64,000 nt of DNA from Haloglycomyces albus DSM 45210 (GTDB lineage Bacteria; Actinomycetota; Actinomycetes; Mycobacteriales; Micromonosporaceae): positions 3,175,889 through 3,239,888 of the forward strand of contig NZ_AZUQ01000001.1 in the NCBI RefSeq assembly GCF_000527155.1. The letters run 5' to 3'. This document shows, piece after piece, positions 54,737 to 64,000 of this stretch. Both the position numbers and the translations under genes were made by a program. Numbering within the stretch: the stretch's first letter is position 1; each line of letters opens with the position of its first letter. The notes beneath the pieces are model-generated. The model was given only the letters and a program-made list of their open reading frames with translations, searched no databases and was not told the DNA's origin.

Positions 54737-55822
54737 CTAACGTCGATGGGCACTGTGCCGGTGGGCCGGCGGAATGGTCAACCTGCGGCGATAGCGTTTA
54801 ACGCCCTGCTTCACGGGAGCCAGGCCCTGATAAATCAAGCCACTGTACACCTGCACCAGGGACGCTCCCGCCTCGAACATGGCTTCGGCGTCGTCCCCGG
54901 TCATGATTCCACCGGAACCGATGATCGGCAATCGTCCCTCCGTCTCGCGGTGAATGAATTTCACCACCGAGCGCGACACGTCGGTCAGCGGGCGCCCCGA
55001 CAGCCCGCCCGCTTCGCCGGCGAGCGCCTGTTCCCGCTGGGCGACGCCGTCCCGGAGCAGGGTCGTATTGGTGGCGATGACTCCGGAGACCTTCGCGTCC
55101 TGAGCCACCTCCAGCATCTCGGCGATCGCGGACTCGGTGAGGTCGGGCGCCAGCTTGAGGAAGATCGGTCGCAGCGGGCGCCCGGCGGCCTGCGCGACGC
55201 CCTCCGTATAGAGGGCCTTGAGCAGATCGCTCAGCGCCTGAGCGTCCTGTAGACGCCGTAGCCCCGGGGTGTTGGGAGAGGAGACGTTGACGGCGAAATA
55301 CGAGGCATACGGGTACAGAATCCGCAACGACTGCAGATAATCCTCCGTCGCCTCCTCCAATGGGGTGATTTTGGTTTTCCCGATCGACACCCCGATCGGG
55401 CAGTTCACCTTGGGCGATTCCGCCAAACGACGTGCGATGGCGTGTGCGCCGTCGTTGTTGAACCCCATGCGATTGATCAAGGCCTGACTCTCGGGTAGGC
55501 GAAACAGGCGCGGAGAGGGGTTTCCCGGCTGCGCTTGGGCGGTCACGGTACCGACTTCGGCGAAACCGAAACCGAGAGCCGGCCAGGCCGCGAGCGCTTC
55601 GGCGTTCTTGTCGAGTCCGGCGGCCAGTCCGACGGGGTTGGGGAAGGTCATGCCGCAGACGTCGACGGGGACTTGGAGTTGGTTGACGCGTTGCATCTGC
55701 CGCCGTAGCCAGGGGGTTTCGCTGACGCGCCGGAGCTGTTTGAGCGTCATGGCGTGCGCCGTTTCGGGGTCGCCTTTACCTACTTTGAACAGTGCCGGTC
55801 TGGCTAGTTTCCGGTAGAGCAT
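54737..55822 (-). CDS. pyrD: Dihydroorotate dehydrogenase, class 2 (quinone-dependent)
   Basis: Membrane-associated FMN enzyme oxidising dihydroorotate. The 361 residues have an N-terminal amphipathic region (LYRKLARPALFKVG) for membrane and quinone contact, as in class 2. FPNPVGLAAGLDKNAEAL, INRMGFNNDG, VNVSSPNTPGLR with the catalytic Ser, and IIGSGGIMTGDDA (FMN) follow. ATG at 55822 has GGGGGA before it. It lies between carB and pyrF. Confidence 0.96.
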   Translation of the reverse strand: MLYRKLARPALFKVGKGDPETAHAMTLKQLRRVSETPWLRRQMQRVNQLQVPVDVCGMTFPNPVGLAAGLDKNAEALAAWPALGFGFAEVGTVTAQAQPGNPSPRLFRLPESQALINRMGFNNDGAHAIARRLAESPKVNCPIGVSIGKTKITPLEEATEDYLQSLRILYPYASYFAVNVSSPNTPGLRRLQDAQALSDLLKALYTEGVAQAAGRPLRPIFLKLAPDLTESAIAEMLEVAQDAKVSGVIATNTTLLRDGVAQREQALAGEAGGLSGRPLTDVSRSVVKFIHRETEGRLPIIGSGGIMTGDDAEAMFEAGASLVQVYSGLIYQGLAPVKQGVKRYRRRLTIPPAHRHSAHRR

Positions 55823-55884
55823 TGCGTCCCCCTATTGGCAGTTGTCGTCTCATGTCCGGTGTCGGCGGTCTGGGTTGTCGTGGT

Positions 55885-55948
55885 GTCCCGGGGCGTAGCC
55901 CCGGGACGGTGTTCCTCATCGGCCGTTCCCGTTGTCGTGGGAACGGCC
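55885..55948 (-). terminator. Two consecutive GC-rich hairpins between carB and pyrD
   Basis: GGCCGTTCCC-N8-GGGAACGGCC (55921-55948) starts 4 bases after the carB stop. GTCCCGGGGC-GTA-GCCCCGGGAC (55885-55907) follows. Neither has a T-run on the minus strand, so they look more like attenuating or stabilising structures than a full stop before pyrD. Confidence 0.6.
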
Positions 55949-55952
55949 GCTT

Positions 55953-58900
55953 TTATTGTCGTCCCAACCGTTGCAGGGAGGTGGCGGCGAGTTCTCCGCG
56001 TGAGGCGGCTTCGATTCCCATGACGGCGGCTCCCGCTCCTTGAATGGTGGTTATGCAGGGCACGTCGGCCACGACGGCGGCGGTTCGGATTTCCCATCCG
56101 TCGGTTCTGGGCCCGGACGAGGCGGACGGAGTGGTGATGACCAAATCGATGTCACCGGATTTGACGAGTCCGACCGCGTCCAGGTCGTCGTCGGTGCCTG
56201 CCTCGGAGTGGCGTGTCACGGGTGTGAAGGCGATGCCGTGGCGTTTGAGCACCAGTCCGGTCCCCACGGTGGCGTAGACTTCGAATCCCAGTGCCACCAG
56301 TTGTTGGATGGGGAAGACGATGGAGCGTTTGTCCCGGTCGGCTACGGATACGAAGACCTTCCCTCGGCTGGGGAGGTGCCCGTAGACGGCGAGGGTGGAC
56401 TTGGCGAAGGCACGCCCGAAGGTGGTGTCGATGCCCATGACCTCACCGGTGGATTTCATTTCCGGACTGAGGAGGGCGTCGATTCCGCCGCCTTCGCTGG
56501 TGCGGAAGCGCTTGAACGGAAGGACCACTTCTTTGACGCTGATGGGAGAGTCGGGCGGTAGGTCGGTGCCGTCGCCTTCGGCTGCCAGGATTCCCTCTTC
56601 GCGCAGTTGGGCGATGCTGCTGCCGGACATGATGCGGGCAGCGGCTTTCGCCAGTGGGTATCCGGTGGCTTTGGAGACGAACGGTACGGTGCGGGACGCA
56701 CGTGGGTTGGCTTCCAGCACGTAGAGTTGTTCGTCTTTGAGCGCGTATTGGACGTTCATGAGCCCACGTACGCCGATCCCTCGGGCGAGCCGTTCGGTGT
56801 AGTCGCGGATTTCGTTGATGACGGTCGCTCCGAGCGTGATGGGCGGCAGTGCGCAGGAGGAGTCTCCGGAGTGAACTCCGGCCTCCTCGATGTGTTCCAT
56901 GATGCCGCCGAGGTAGAACTCGTCGCCGTCGCTCAGGCAGTCCACATCGATCTCGATGGCGTCGTCGAGGAATCGGTCGACCAGCACCGGGTGTTCGGGA
57001 CTGGCTTCGGTGGCGCGGGCGATGTAGCTCTCTAGGCTGAGTTCGTCGTAGACGATCTCCATTCCGCGTCCCCCGAGCACGTAGGAGGGACGTACCAGTA
57101 CGGGATACCCGATGCGCGCGGCGACTTCTTTGGCCTCGGTGAACGAGGTGGCGACGCCGCCGTCGGGTGCGGCGAGGTTTTCGGTGTGGAGGAGTTTTTC
57201 GAATTCGCCGCGGTCCTCGGCGGAGTTGATCGCCTCCGGGGAGGTTCCGATGACCGGCAGCCCGTCGGCTTGCAGGCGATCGGCCAGCGCGAGAGGGGTT
57301 TGTCCTCCCAGTTGCACGATGACGCCCACGACCCCGGGGCCCCCGGCGGTCAGGCCGCTTTGGTGCTCGGCGTGGTAGACCTCGGTGACGTCTTCGAACG
57401 TCAGTGGTTCGAAGTACAGCCGGTCGGCGGTGTCGTAGTCGGTGGAGACCGTTTCGGGGTTGCAGTTGACCATGATGGTCTCGTAACCGATGTCGCGCAG
57501 CGCTTGGACGGCGTGCACGCAGGAGTAGTCGAATTCGATACCCTGACCGATCCGGTTGGGACCGGAGCCCAGGATCATGACTTTGGGTCGTGCCGACGGT
57601 TCGACCTCGGTTTCGTCTTCATAGGACGAATAGTGGTACGGGGTGCGGGACGCGAATTCGGCCGCGCAGGTGTCCACTGTTTTGTAGACCGGACGCAGGC
57701 CGAGGCGGTGGCGTAGGGATCGCACGCCGTCCTCACCGGCCAGTTCAGGGCGCAGCGCCGCGATCTGTGCGTCGCAGCATCCGGCACGCTTGGCTTTACG
57801 CAGCAGAGCGGTGTCCACGATGTCGGCGGCGACGATTTCGGCGCGCAGTTCGACCAGTTCGGCGATCTGGTGAAGGAACCAGGGGTCGATCTCGCACGCG
57901 GAGTGCACCTCGTCGACGGTGGCGCCCAGTCGCAACGCACGTTCGGCGGTGTAGAGGTTGCCGTCGTGGGCGGTACGGAGTGCTTCCAGGGTGGATTCCT
58001 TGGTCGCGTCCTTCGGATCCGGTGTGGTCCAGAACCCGTACGCGGCCGTCTCGTCCGAACGCAGCGCTTTTTGTAGCGCCTGTTTGAAGGTGCGTCCCAG
58101 AGACATGGCTTCGCCGACGGACTTCATGGTGGTGGTCAGGGTCGGGTCGGCTCCGGGGAACTTCTCGAAGGCGAAGCGCGGAACCTTCACCACCACGTAG
58201 TCGAGGGCGGGCTCGAAGGCGGCGGGTGTGGCCTTGGTGATGTCGTTGGGAATTTCGTCGAGTGAGTAGCCGATGGCGAGTTTCGCCGCGATCTTGGCGA
58301 TCGGGAAGCCGGTGGCTTTGGACGCCAGCGCCGACGACCGGGACACTCGCGGGTTCATTTCGATGACGATGATACGACCGTCGTCGGGATTGATGGCGAA
58401 CTGGATGTTACAGCCGCCCGTGTCGACTCCGACTTCCCGGAGAACCGCGATGCCGATATCACGCATCTCCTGGTATTCGCGGTCGGTGAGGGTCATCGAC
58501 GGCGCGACGGTGACCGAGTCGCCGGTGTGGACGCCCATGGGGTCGATGTTTTCGATCGAGCACACGATGACCACGTTGTCCTTGTGGTCGCGCATGAGCT
58601 CGAGCTCGAATTCCTTCCAGCCGAGTACGCTCTCTTCGATGAGCACCTCGGTGGTGGGTGATTCGGCGAGACCGTTGCCGGCGATGCGTTCGACGTCTTC
58701 GTTCGTGTAGGCCATTCCGGACCCCAGACCACCCATGGTGAAGGACGGCCGAATGACGGCGGGCAGGCCCAGGTCGGCGATCGTCGCCCAGACTTCGTCC
58801 ATGGAGTGGCAGGTCGCCGAACGTGGTACCTCTCCCCCGGCCTTGGCGACGACTTCTTTGAATTTCTGGCGATCTTCACCGCGATGGATGGCCTCGAAAT

Positions 58901-59255
58901 CGGCACCGATCAGTTCGACGCCGTATTTCTCCAGGATGCCCCGATCGTGGAGTTCGATGGCCGCATTGAGCGCGGTCTGTCCTCCCAGGGTGGGCAGCAG
59001 TGCGTCGGGCTTCTCGGTGGCGATGATGTCTTCGATCATTCCCGGATCGATCGGTTCGACGTAGGTGGAGTCGGCGATTTCGGGATCGGTCATGATGGTA
59101 GCCGGATTCGAGTTGACCAGTGTGACTCGGATTCCTTCGGAACGCAGGACCCGGCAGGCCTGGGTTCCCGAGTAGTCGAATTCCGCGGCCTGTCCGATCT
59201 GGATCGGACCCGAACCGATGACGAGTACGTGGTTGATGTCGCTGCGTTTAGGCAT
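55953..59255 (-). CDS. carB: Carbamoyl-phosphate synthase, large subunit
   Basis: 1100 residues. Two homologous ATP-grasp synthetase halves begin [21 protein letters not shown] and [20 protein letters not shown], each with [15 protein letters not shown]- or [15 protein letters not shown]-type motifs, then a C-terminal allosteric MGS-like domain. ATG at 59255 lies within the last codons of carA (8-base overlap). The frame is open far upstream, but this is the family start ([11 protein letters not shown]). It provides carbamoyl phosphate to PyrB and to arginine synthesis. Confidence 0.97.
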   Translation of the reverse strand: MPKRSDINHVLVIGSGPIQIGQAAEFDYSGTQACRVLRSEGIRVTLVNSNPATIMTDPEIADSTYVEPIDPGMIEDIIATEKPDALLPTLGGQTALNAAIELHDRGILEKYGVELIGADFEAIHRGEDRQKFKEVVAKAGGEVPRSATCHSMDEVWATIADLGLPAVIRPSFTMGGLGSGMAYTNEDVERIAGNGLAESPTTEVLIEESVLGWKEFELELMRDHKDNVVIVCSIENIDPMGVHTGDSVTVAPSMTLTDREYQEMRDIGIAVLREVGVDTGGCNIQFAINPDDGRIIVIEMNPRVSRSSALASKATGFPIAKIAAKLAIGYSLDEIPNDITKATPAAFEPALDYVVVKVPRFAFEKFPGADPTLTTTMKSVGEAMSLGRTFKQALQKALRSDETAAYGFWTTPDPKDATKESTLEALRTAHDGNLYTAERALRLGATVDEVHSACEIDPWFLHQIAELVELRAEIVAADIVDTALLRKAKRAGCCDAQIAALRPELAGEDGVRSLRHRLGLRPVYKTVDTCAAEFASRTPYHYSSYEDETEVEPSARPKVMILGSGPNRIGQGIEFDYSCVHAVQALRDIGYETIMVNCNPETVSTDYDTADRLYFEPLTFEDVTEVYHAEHQSGLTAGGPGVVGVIVQLGGQTPLALADRLQADGLPVIGTSPEAINSAEDRGEFEKLLHTENLAAPDGGVATSFTEAKEVAARIGYPVLVRPSYVLGGRGMEIVYDELSLESYIARATEASPEHPVLVDRFLDDAIEIDVDCLSDGDEFYLGGIMEHIEEAGVHSGDSSCALPPITLGATVINEIRDYTERLARGIGVRGLMNVQYALKDEQLYVLEANPRASRTVPFVSKATGYPLAKAAARIMSGSSIAQLREEGILAAEGDGTDLPPDSPISVKEVVLPFKRFRTSEGGGIDALLSPEMKSTGEVMGIDTTFGRAFAKSTLAVYGHLPSRGKVFVSVADRDKRSIVFPIQQLVALGFEVYATVGTGLVLKRHGIAFTPVTRHSEAGTDDDLDAVGLVKSGDIDLVITTPSASSGPRTDGWEIRTAAVVADVPCITTIQGAGAAVMGIEAASRGELAATSLQRLGRQ

Positions 59256-60432
59256 GGTGGTGGGCCCCTTTGTGAGTGTCGATGAGCTGGACGAGACGGT
59301 CGAACAGGTAGTCGGCGTCGTGCGGACCGGCGGCCGCTTCCGGGTGGTACTGCACCGAGAAGGCCGGCACGTCGCGACAGGTGAGCCCTTCGACGACATT
59401 GTCATTGAGGCAGACATGGCTGACCTCGACCTCTCCGAATTCCGTCTGGAACGTCGGCGTGGGGCCGAGGTGTGCGGTGGGGTCGAATTCTCCGCCGTCG
59501 GTGGCGGCCGCATCGGGCATGCGCAGAGCGAAGCCGTGGTTATGGGCGGTGACCTCCACCTTCTCGGTGTGACGGTCGAGAACGGGCTGGTTGATACCCC
59601 GATGACCGTAGGCGAGTTTAAAGGTCTCCAAGCCCAGTGCCCGACCCAGGATTTGGTTTCCAAAGCAGATTCCGAAGACGGGTACTCCACGTCGCAGGAG
59701 TTCCACCGTCGTGGCGACCTGAACCTCGGCGGTAGCGGGATCGCCGGGGCCGTTCGATAGGAACACCGCGTCCGGTTCGACCGACAGGAGCTCGTCGACA
59801 CCCGTATGAGCGGGGAAGACGTGGGTTTCCACGCCGCGTTCCGCGAGACGGCGTGGGGTATTGCGTTTAATACCCAAGTCGAGGGCGGCGACGGTGTATC
59901 GCGGTGGTTCGTCGGGACCGACCACGTATTTTTCCTCGGTGGTGACCCGGTCGACGAGGTTGGCACCTTCCATGCCCGGGCTGTGGCGCACTCGTTCGGC
60001 CAACGCCGCGACATCGGTGGATTCCGAGGAGATTCCCACCCGCATGGCACCGTGTTCCCGCAGGTGTCGGGTCAACGCTCTGGTGTCGACTCCGCAGATG
60101 CCCACGACCCCCTGCTGGGCGAGGGTGTCTTCCAGCCCGCGCGTACTGCGCCAATTGGAGCGGATGTGGGAGGGGTCGTTGATGACGTATCCGGCGACGC
60201 GGATATGGTCGGATTCGTCGTCCTCGTCGTTGATGCCGGTGTTGCCGATCTGCGGTGCCGTCTGCACGACGACCTGACCGTGATAAGACGGGTCGGTCAG
60301 GGTTTCCTGATACCCGGTCATGGCGGTATTGAAGACGCCCTCTCCGAAGGTTTCTCCCACGGCTCCGTAGGCCTCGCCGTGGAAGGTGCGCCCGTCCTCA
60401 AGTACCAGAATGGCTGCTGCTCGCGTACTCAT
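59248..60432 (-). CDS. carA: Carbamoyl-phosphate synthase, small (glutaminase) subunit
   Basis: 394 residues. The N-terminal domain has [17 protein letters not shown] and [17 protein letters not shown]. The C-terminal class I amidotransferase has the nucleophile Cys in [14 protein letters not shown] and the His-Glu pair in [13 protein letters not shown] at 60432 has GGGGGAG before it and overlaps the pyrC stop by one base (TAATG). It feeds ammonia to CarB. Confidence 0.97.
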   Translation of the reverse strand: MSTRAAAILVLEDGRTFHGEAYGAVGETFGEGVFNTAMTGYQETLTDPSYHGQVVVQTAPQIGNTGINDEDDESDHIRVAGYVINDPSHIRSNWRSTRGLEDTLAQQGVVGICGVDTRALTRHLREHGAMRVGISSESTDVAALAERVRHSPGMEGANLVDRVTTEEKYVVGPDEPPRYTVAALDLGIKRNTPRRLAERGVETHVFPAHTGVDELLSVEPDAVFLSNGPGDPATAEVQVATTVELLRRGVPVFGICFGNQILGRALGLETFKLAYGHRGINQPVLDRHTEKVEVTAHNHGFALRMPDAAATDGGEFDPTAHLGPTPTFQTEFGEVEVSHVCLNDNVVEGLTCRDVPAFSVQYHPEAAAGPHDADYLFDRLVQLIDTHKGAHHHA

Positions 60433-61733
60433 TAGTTCTCCCCCATCGCTTCGGTGAGTTGTCCGTTTCGGACGGTGGCGTTTCCACGCAGAAAGGTCGC
60501 ATTGACCGTCACGGGCAGTTCCATACCCGCATAAGGTGTGTTGGTCGACAGGGAGGACAGCTCGTTGCCGTATACCGTCCACCTGCCGCCGGGGTCGACC
60601 AGGGTCAGGTTCGCCTCGGCGCCGATGTCGAAATCGTGTCCGTGTGCCCGCAGCCCGGCGATCCGCGCCGGAGTTCGCGAGGTTCGTTCGGCCACCAGGT
60701 TCCAATCCACGTCTTCCGGCCCTCCGAGCGCTTCCACCGCGATCGACAGTGCCGTCTCCAAGCCCAGCATTCCCGGACGAGCCGCATTCCATTCGCAGTC
60801 CTTGTTCTCAGCCGAATGTGGAGCGTGATCGGTGGCGACGGCGTCGATCGTCCCGTCGGCAAGCGCCGACCGCAGTGCCTCCACATCGTCGTTTTCCCGC
60901 AGCGGCGGGTTGACCTTGAACACCGGGTCGTACCCCTGCGCGGCGTGATCGGTCAGGATCAGGTGATGCGGGCACACCTCGGCGGTGACCGCAACACCGC
61001 GTTTCTTCGCGGCCGCGATGATCTCGGCGCTGCGGCGAGTGGACACGTGGCAGAAGTGGACCCGGGCGTCCAGATATTCCGCTAGGAGCACGTCACGGGC
61101 GATAATGGACGTTTCGGCGACTTCGGGCCACCCGACCATACCGAGCCGTGCGGACACGGCCCCTTCATGCATCTGAGAGCCCTCGGTCAAACGCGATTCC
61201 TCGGCGTGTTGGGCGATCAGCCCGTCCACCGACGCCGCGTACTCGAGAGCACGCCGCATCAACAACGGGTCGTTAACGCATTTACCGTCGTCGGAGAACA
61301 TCCGCACCCGGGCCTGGGACTGAGCCATCTCTCCCATCTCGGCGAGGCGACGGCCTTCGAGCCCTTGGCTAACGGCACCGATGGGCTGTACGTCGACGTA
61401 CCCGGCACGGCGTCCCAGGTCCGCCACCTGTTCCACCACAGCGGGGCTGTCGGCGACCGGGGTGGAGTTCGCCATGGCGCACACGGCGGTGTAGCCGCCC
61501 TTGGCGGCCGCCTGCGAGCCGGACAGTACCGTCTCCGATTCCTCGTATCCGGGCTGGCGTAGATGTGTATGCAAATCCACCAGCCCCGGTAGGGCGACCA
61601 GGCCGTCGGCGTCGACGACCTCGGCGTCGGCGATGTCGAGTCGTCCGGTTTCCACCAGGCGGCCGTCGGCGATCAGGAGGTCACTACGCCCCCGTCCGAG
61701 AACGTCCGCCCCTTTGATCACGGTTTTCTTCAT
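60432..61733 (-). CDS. pyrC: Dihydroorotase
   Basis: 433 residues, class I (long) dihydroorotase. The metal His-x-His motif is in [12 protein letters not shown]. Further zinc ligands are in FCHVST and TAEVCPHHL, and the catalytic Asp is in [11 protein letters not shown] at 61733 ([13 protein letters not shown]) overlaps the pyrB stop as ATGA; the frame upstream of it belongs to pyrB. Order pyrR-B-C-carA-carB is the usual Gram-positive one. Confidence 0.97.
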   Translation of the reverse strand: MKKTVIKGADVLGRGRSDLLIADGRLVETGRLDIADAEVVDADGLVALPGLVDLHTHLRQPGYEESETVLSGSQAAAKGGYTAVCAMANSTPVADSPAVVEQVADLGRRAGYVDVQPIGAVSQGLEGRRLAEMGEMAQSQARVRMFSDDGKCVNDPLLMRRALEYAASVDGLIAQHAEESRLTEGSQMHEGAVSARLGMVGWPEVAETSIIARDVLLAEYLDARVHFCHVSTRRSAEIIAAAKKRGVAVTAEVCPHHLILTDHAAQGYDPVFKVNPPLRENDDVEALRSALADGTIDAVATDHAPHSAENKDCEWNAARPGMLGLETALSIAVEALGGPEDVDWNLVAERTSRTPARIAGLRAHGHDFDIGAEANLTLVDPGGRWTVYGNELSSLSTNTPYAGMELPVTVNATFLRGNATVRNGQLTEAMGEN

Positions 61734-62650
61734 TCGTCGTCTCCATTGGTAAGCAGTAGATACAGGGCGGCCATTCGAACCCAAATGCCGTTGGTGACCT
61801 GGTCGACGATGGTGGTGCGCGGTGAATCGGCCACTGCGGAGGCGATTTCCAGGCCACGGTTCATCGGTCCCGGATGCATGATGGGCGCTTCCTCGGGAAG
61901 GCGTGCGGCGCGTCGTTGATCAAGACCGTAGCGCAGCGAGTACTCCCGCTCGGAGGGAAAAAACCCACCCAGCATTCGTTCCCTCTGTACACGCAGCATC
62001 ATAATCGCGTCACTGTCAGGGAGCGCGGCGTCAAGGTCGTACCCCACCTCGGCCGGCCACGATTCGATACGACGCGGCATCAGTGTGGGCGGTCCGATCA
62101 GGCGCACATTCGCTCCCAGGGTGTTGAGGAGCCAGACGTTCGAGCGCGCCACTCGGCTGTGCAGGATGTCGCCCACGATCGTGACGGTGCGCCCGTCCAG
62201 CCTTCCCAGCCGTTGCTGCAGGGTATAGGCATCAAGTAGCGCTTGAGTGGGATGTCCGCGTAGACCGTCCCCGGCGTTGAGTATGGACGACGGCAACCAG
62301 GTGGCCAGCCGTTCGGGAACCCCGGCGGCGCCGTGGCGCACCACGACCGCGTCGGCTCCCATCGCCTGCAGGGTCAAGGCGGTGTCCTTCAAACTCTCGC
62401 CCTTGTTGACGCTGCTGCTCTTGGCCGCGAAGTTCACCACGTCGGCGCTGAGCCGTTTGGCGGCGGTTTCAAACGAGGTGCGGGTACGGGTGGAGTCCTC
62501 GAAGAAGAGATTGACGACCGTACGGCCACGGAGCGCCGGCAACTTCGGCACCTCACGGCCCGATACGGCCCGCGACATCTCCTCGGCTTGATGCAACAGC
62601 AGCTCGGCCTGCTCACGACTCAGATCAGCGGTGTCGATCAGGTGCTTCAC
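61730..62650 (-). CDS. pyrB: Aspartate carbamoyltransferase, catalytic subunit
   Basis: 306 residues. The carbamoyl-phosphate motif is [25 protein letters not shown], the [12 protein letters not shown] signature and the aspartate-binding C-domain with PGPMNRG follow. No regulatory pyrI is present. The GTG start at 62650 overlaps the pyrR stop (GTGA), so translation follows pyrR and would share its repression. Confidence 0.97.
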   Translation of the reverse strand: MKHLIDTADLSREQAELLLHQAEEMSRAVSGREVPKLPALRGRTVVNLFFEDSTRTRTSFETAAKRLSADVVNFAAKSSSVNKGESLKDTALTLQAMGADAVVVRHGAAGVPERLATWLPSSILNAGDGLRGHPTQALLDAYTLQQRLGRLDGRTVTIVGDILHSRVARSNVWLLNTLGANVRLIGPPTLMPRRIESWPAEVGYDLDAALPDSDAIMMLRVQRERMLGGFFPSEREYSLRYGLDQRRAARLPEEAPIMHPGPMNRGLEIASAVADSPRTTIVDQVTNGIWVRMAALYLLLTNGDDE

Positions 62651-63237
62651 TCGATCTCACCCCGTAGTTCGACCGCGTCGGTCTCATCGTATTCGTTCAA
62701 AAGCACCGATACGTTCTCACTGCGTGAGGTCGGAATGTTCTTCCCAACATAGTCGGCACGAATCGGAAGTTCCCGGTGACCGCGATCGACCAGGATCGCC
62801 AATTGCACCGACGACGGTCGCCCCAGGTCATAGAGGGCGTTGAGCGCCGCTCGGATAGTACGTCCGGAATAGAGCACATCGTCCACCAGCACGATGCGCT
62901 GGCCGTCCACTCCCCCGGTCGGAAGATCGGTCGGGCCGAGCGGGCGCAGGCGATTCTGCCCCAGGTCGTCGCGATACAGAGTGATGTCGAGCGTTCCGGC
63001 CGGAATGGAATTGCCGGAAAAGCGTTCTATACGGTCGGCCAGTCGGCCGGCCAATGCTATTCCACGGGTTGGAATTCCCAATAGAATCGTGTTTTCGGCA
63101 CCCTTGGTCTTTTCCAAGATTTCGTGCGCCATACGGTCCAGTACCCGCGCGATATCGGAATGCGCGAGTATCTCCTTACCGTCTGGCTCTGCCGACCCAG
63201 ACGACTGGGAACCCGTTTTTCGGGCAGGCGTTGCCAC
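62647..63237 (-). CDS. pyrR: PyrR bifunctional pyr regulator / uracil phosphoribosyltransferase
   Basis: 196 residues. RNA-binding regulator of the pyr operon with phosphoribosyltransferase fold: [17 protein letters not shown], the PRPP motif [19 protein letters not shown], and the basic face typical of PyrR ([15 protein letters not shown]). GTG at 63237 has a perfect AAGGAGG 6 bases before it. The first 20 residues are polar and variable. A probable PyrR-binding hairpin lies 2 bases upstream of this ribosome site, so PyrR likely blocks its own translation when UMP is high. Confidence 0.94.
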   Translation of the reverse strand: MATPARKTGSQSSGSAEPDGKEILAHSDIARVLDRMAHEILEKTKGAENTILLGIPTRGIALAGRLADRIERFSGNSIPAGTLDITLYRDDLGQNRLRPLGPTDLPTGGVDGQRIVLVDDVLYSGRTIRAALNALYDLGRPSSVQLAILVDRGHRELPIRADYVGKNIPTSRSENVSVLLNEYDETDAVELRGEIE

Positions 63238-63243
63238 GGTTAA

Positions 63244-63268
63244 CCTCCTTTTCCGCCTCACGGGACGG
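63244..63268 (-). promoter_or_regulatory. Probable PyrR-binding RNA hairpin next to the pyrR ribosome site
   Basis: The minus-strand RNA reads CCGUCCCGUGAGGCGG (63268-63253), then AAAAGGAGG. It forms a short CCG/CGG stem with UCC-N-G-N-GAGG in the loop, matching the core of the known PyrR-binding consensus (ARUCCNGNGAGGYU). It is immediately before the Shine-Dalgarno, as described for translational repression in Mycobacterium smegmatis. Confidence 0.75.
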
Positions 63269-63962
63269 TACTTAAAGAATGGTTCGCTATATGCAATATT
63301 GTGACCACAATGTCCGTTTTCAACGGAGACATAACTGTGGTTGTCTGAAGAAAATTGTACGCGGCCATTTCCAAATCGCACACCCGGCGGCAAGAATGTG
63401 AGGGACCCCTACAGTCCGTTTCACACGTTTGGTACCGTTTGACAGTCGATAGGAGTAAGCGGCCCCACCATTGAGCCCTTGCCGGTGGGTATCCTCCCAC
63501 GATGATCACCGACGGGCTCGACGCCCGGTTGGTCACCCGATACGGGAGGGTTCAGGCGGCTGACCGGTTCCGACGCCGCGTTCGGCCTCGCGAACAGATC
63601 GGAGGGCTCGCGGCATGACTACTATTGGCATACAGGGCCGATTAAACCGGCCAGGAACGCCATGTCCGCGGCAACCCGGAAGGGGTCACCGTACCCACCG
63701 GAAACAGCGGACGGGCCATATGGCCTGTCTCAGAGGCCCTGAGGCAAAGATCGCTCGCTCGGGCGGAAAGGGGGTTAGCACACCATGGTCTATCTGCGAC
63801 AATCGCGGCCCTACGACCAATCGGCGCGGCTCTCTCCATCGTGCCTGAGAAACGAGAAGTCTTACACAATCGGGGACGGAGCGCTTGTTCCGGTCACCGG
63901 TTGTAGTCAACAATAGGAACCGCCCCTTATTTATACGACACATACTTGGAGTTGATCTCAAC
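63269..63962. other. Divergent pyrR / bldD intergenic region
   Basis: About 690 bases with no supported gene. The dyad ATTGTG-AC-CACAAT is at 63298-63311 and TCCGTT-TTC-AACGGA at 63313-63327. On the minus strand TTGAAA and AATATT lie 17 bases apart across this stretch as a possible pyr promoter. Short plus-strand frames (63501-63617 and 63615-63848) overlap as ATGA but resemble nothing known and were not called. Confidence 0.5.
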
Positions 63963-64000
63963 GTGGCGACATCCGAATACGCTAAAAGCCTAGGCAACCG
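63963..64000 (+). CDS. bldD: BldD-like developmental regulator, first 12 codons only
   Basis: Starts at GTG with TTGGAG 11 bases upstream and reads MATSEYAKSLGN before the window ends. Streptomyces BldD begins with a near-identical SEYAKQLG segment ahead of its helix-turn-helix, and bldD lies beside pyrR in Streptomyces, so both sequence and position agree. Only the N-terminus is visible; the DNA-binding and cyclic-di-GMP-binding parts lie beyond the edge. Confidence 0.75.
   Translation, partial: MATSEYAKSLGN

Noticed and set aside
63615-63848. 77-codon plus-strand frame preceded by GGAGGG, overlapping a 38-codon frame as ATGA
   Set aside because: Sequence is Arg/Gly/Pro-rich and resembles nothing; lies in a region expected to be regulatory.

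Overview
The window reads as chromosomal DNA of a moderately GC-rich (about 60%) actinobacterium. The evidence is the mycobacterial-type integration host factor mIHF, MctB, SteA, a PriA without an ATPase site, the gene order recN-steA-mctB-...-pyrG-...-parA-scpA-scpB-rluB-cmk-der, the pyrR-side neighbour bldD, and frequent GTG/TTG starts. Several secreted or cytosolic proteins are rich in Asp/Glu. That would fit a halophilic or halotolerant Glycomycetales-type organism, but this last point is inference. Almost all genes lie on the minus strand.

Layout. (1) 1-12.3 kb, minus: a tightly packed, often ATGA-overlapping purine-degradation run. It reads uraD-uraH-uox-pucC-pucE-8-oxoguanine deaminase-pucD, then an AzgA-type purine permease, an XdhC-type xanthine dehydrogenase maturation factor, a stand-alone allophanate-hydrolase C-domain-like protein, hyi, glxR and gcl (cut by the left edge). 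These steps convert hypoxanthine/xanthine to urate and on towards OHCU and allantoin, and at the other end convert glyoxylate to glycerate. The allantoin-to-glyoxylate steps are not in view and may lie left of position 1. (2) 12.3-14.7 kb, plus: the divergent regulator pucR and a molybdenum-cofactor cytidylyltransferase (mocA). (3) 14.7-27.8 kb, minus: tRNA-Pro(GGG), der, cmk, a YccF protein, rluB, scpB, scpA, parA, ald, a NUDIX ADP-ribose pyrophosphatase and pyrG, interrupted by a TetR/MFS efflux pair with a perfect palindromic operator. (4) 27.8-38.2 kb, minus: an envelope cluster (large membrane protein with an extracytoplasmic phosphatase-like domain, GT4 glycosyltransferase, MurJ-like flippase, MraY-like protein, MctB, SteA) and recN. 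A composite repeat and very long hairpin lie immediately 3' of recN. (5) 38.6-47 kb: a secreted nuclease, an M20 peptidase, a Kef-type antiporter with its regulatory subunit, and two redox enzymes flanking a TetR regulator. (6) 47-63.2 kb, minus: priA, metK, coaBC, rpoZ, gmk, mIHF, pyrF, pyrD, carB, carA, pyrC, pyrB, pyrR, which is essentially the whole de novo UMP pathway except pyrE. pyrR carries a probable PyrR-binding RNA hairpin just before its ribosome binding site. (7) The right edge holds the first codons of a divergent bldD.

The most unusual signals are these. The glyoxylate carboligase has Glu where the characterised E. coli enzyme has Val51. A 111-nt near-perfect hairpin beside three 87-bp tandem repeats follows recN. 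A 44-bp tandem repeat copies the 3' end, including the stop codon, of the purine permease gene. An orphan allophanate-hydrolase C-domain protein sits in the purine run. A degenerate MraY-like protein sits inside a conserved envelope cluster. No CRISPR array, insertion sequence, prophage or rRNA was seen.
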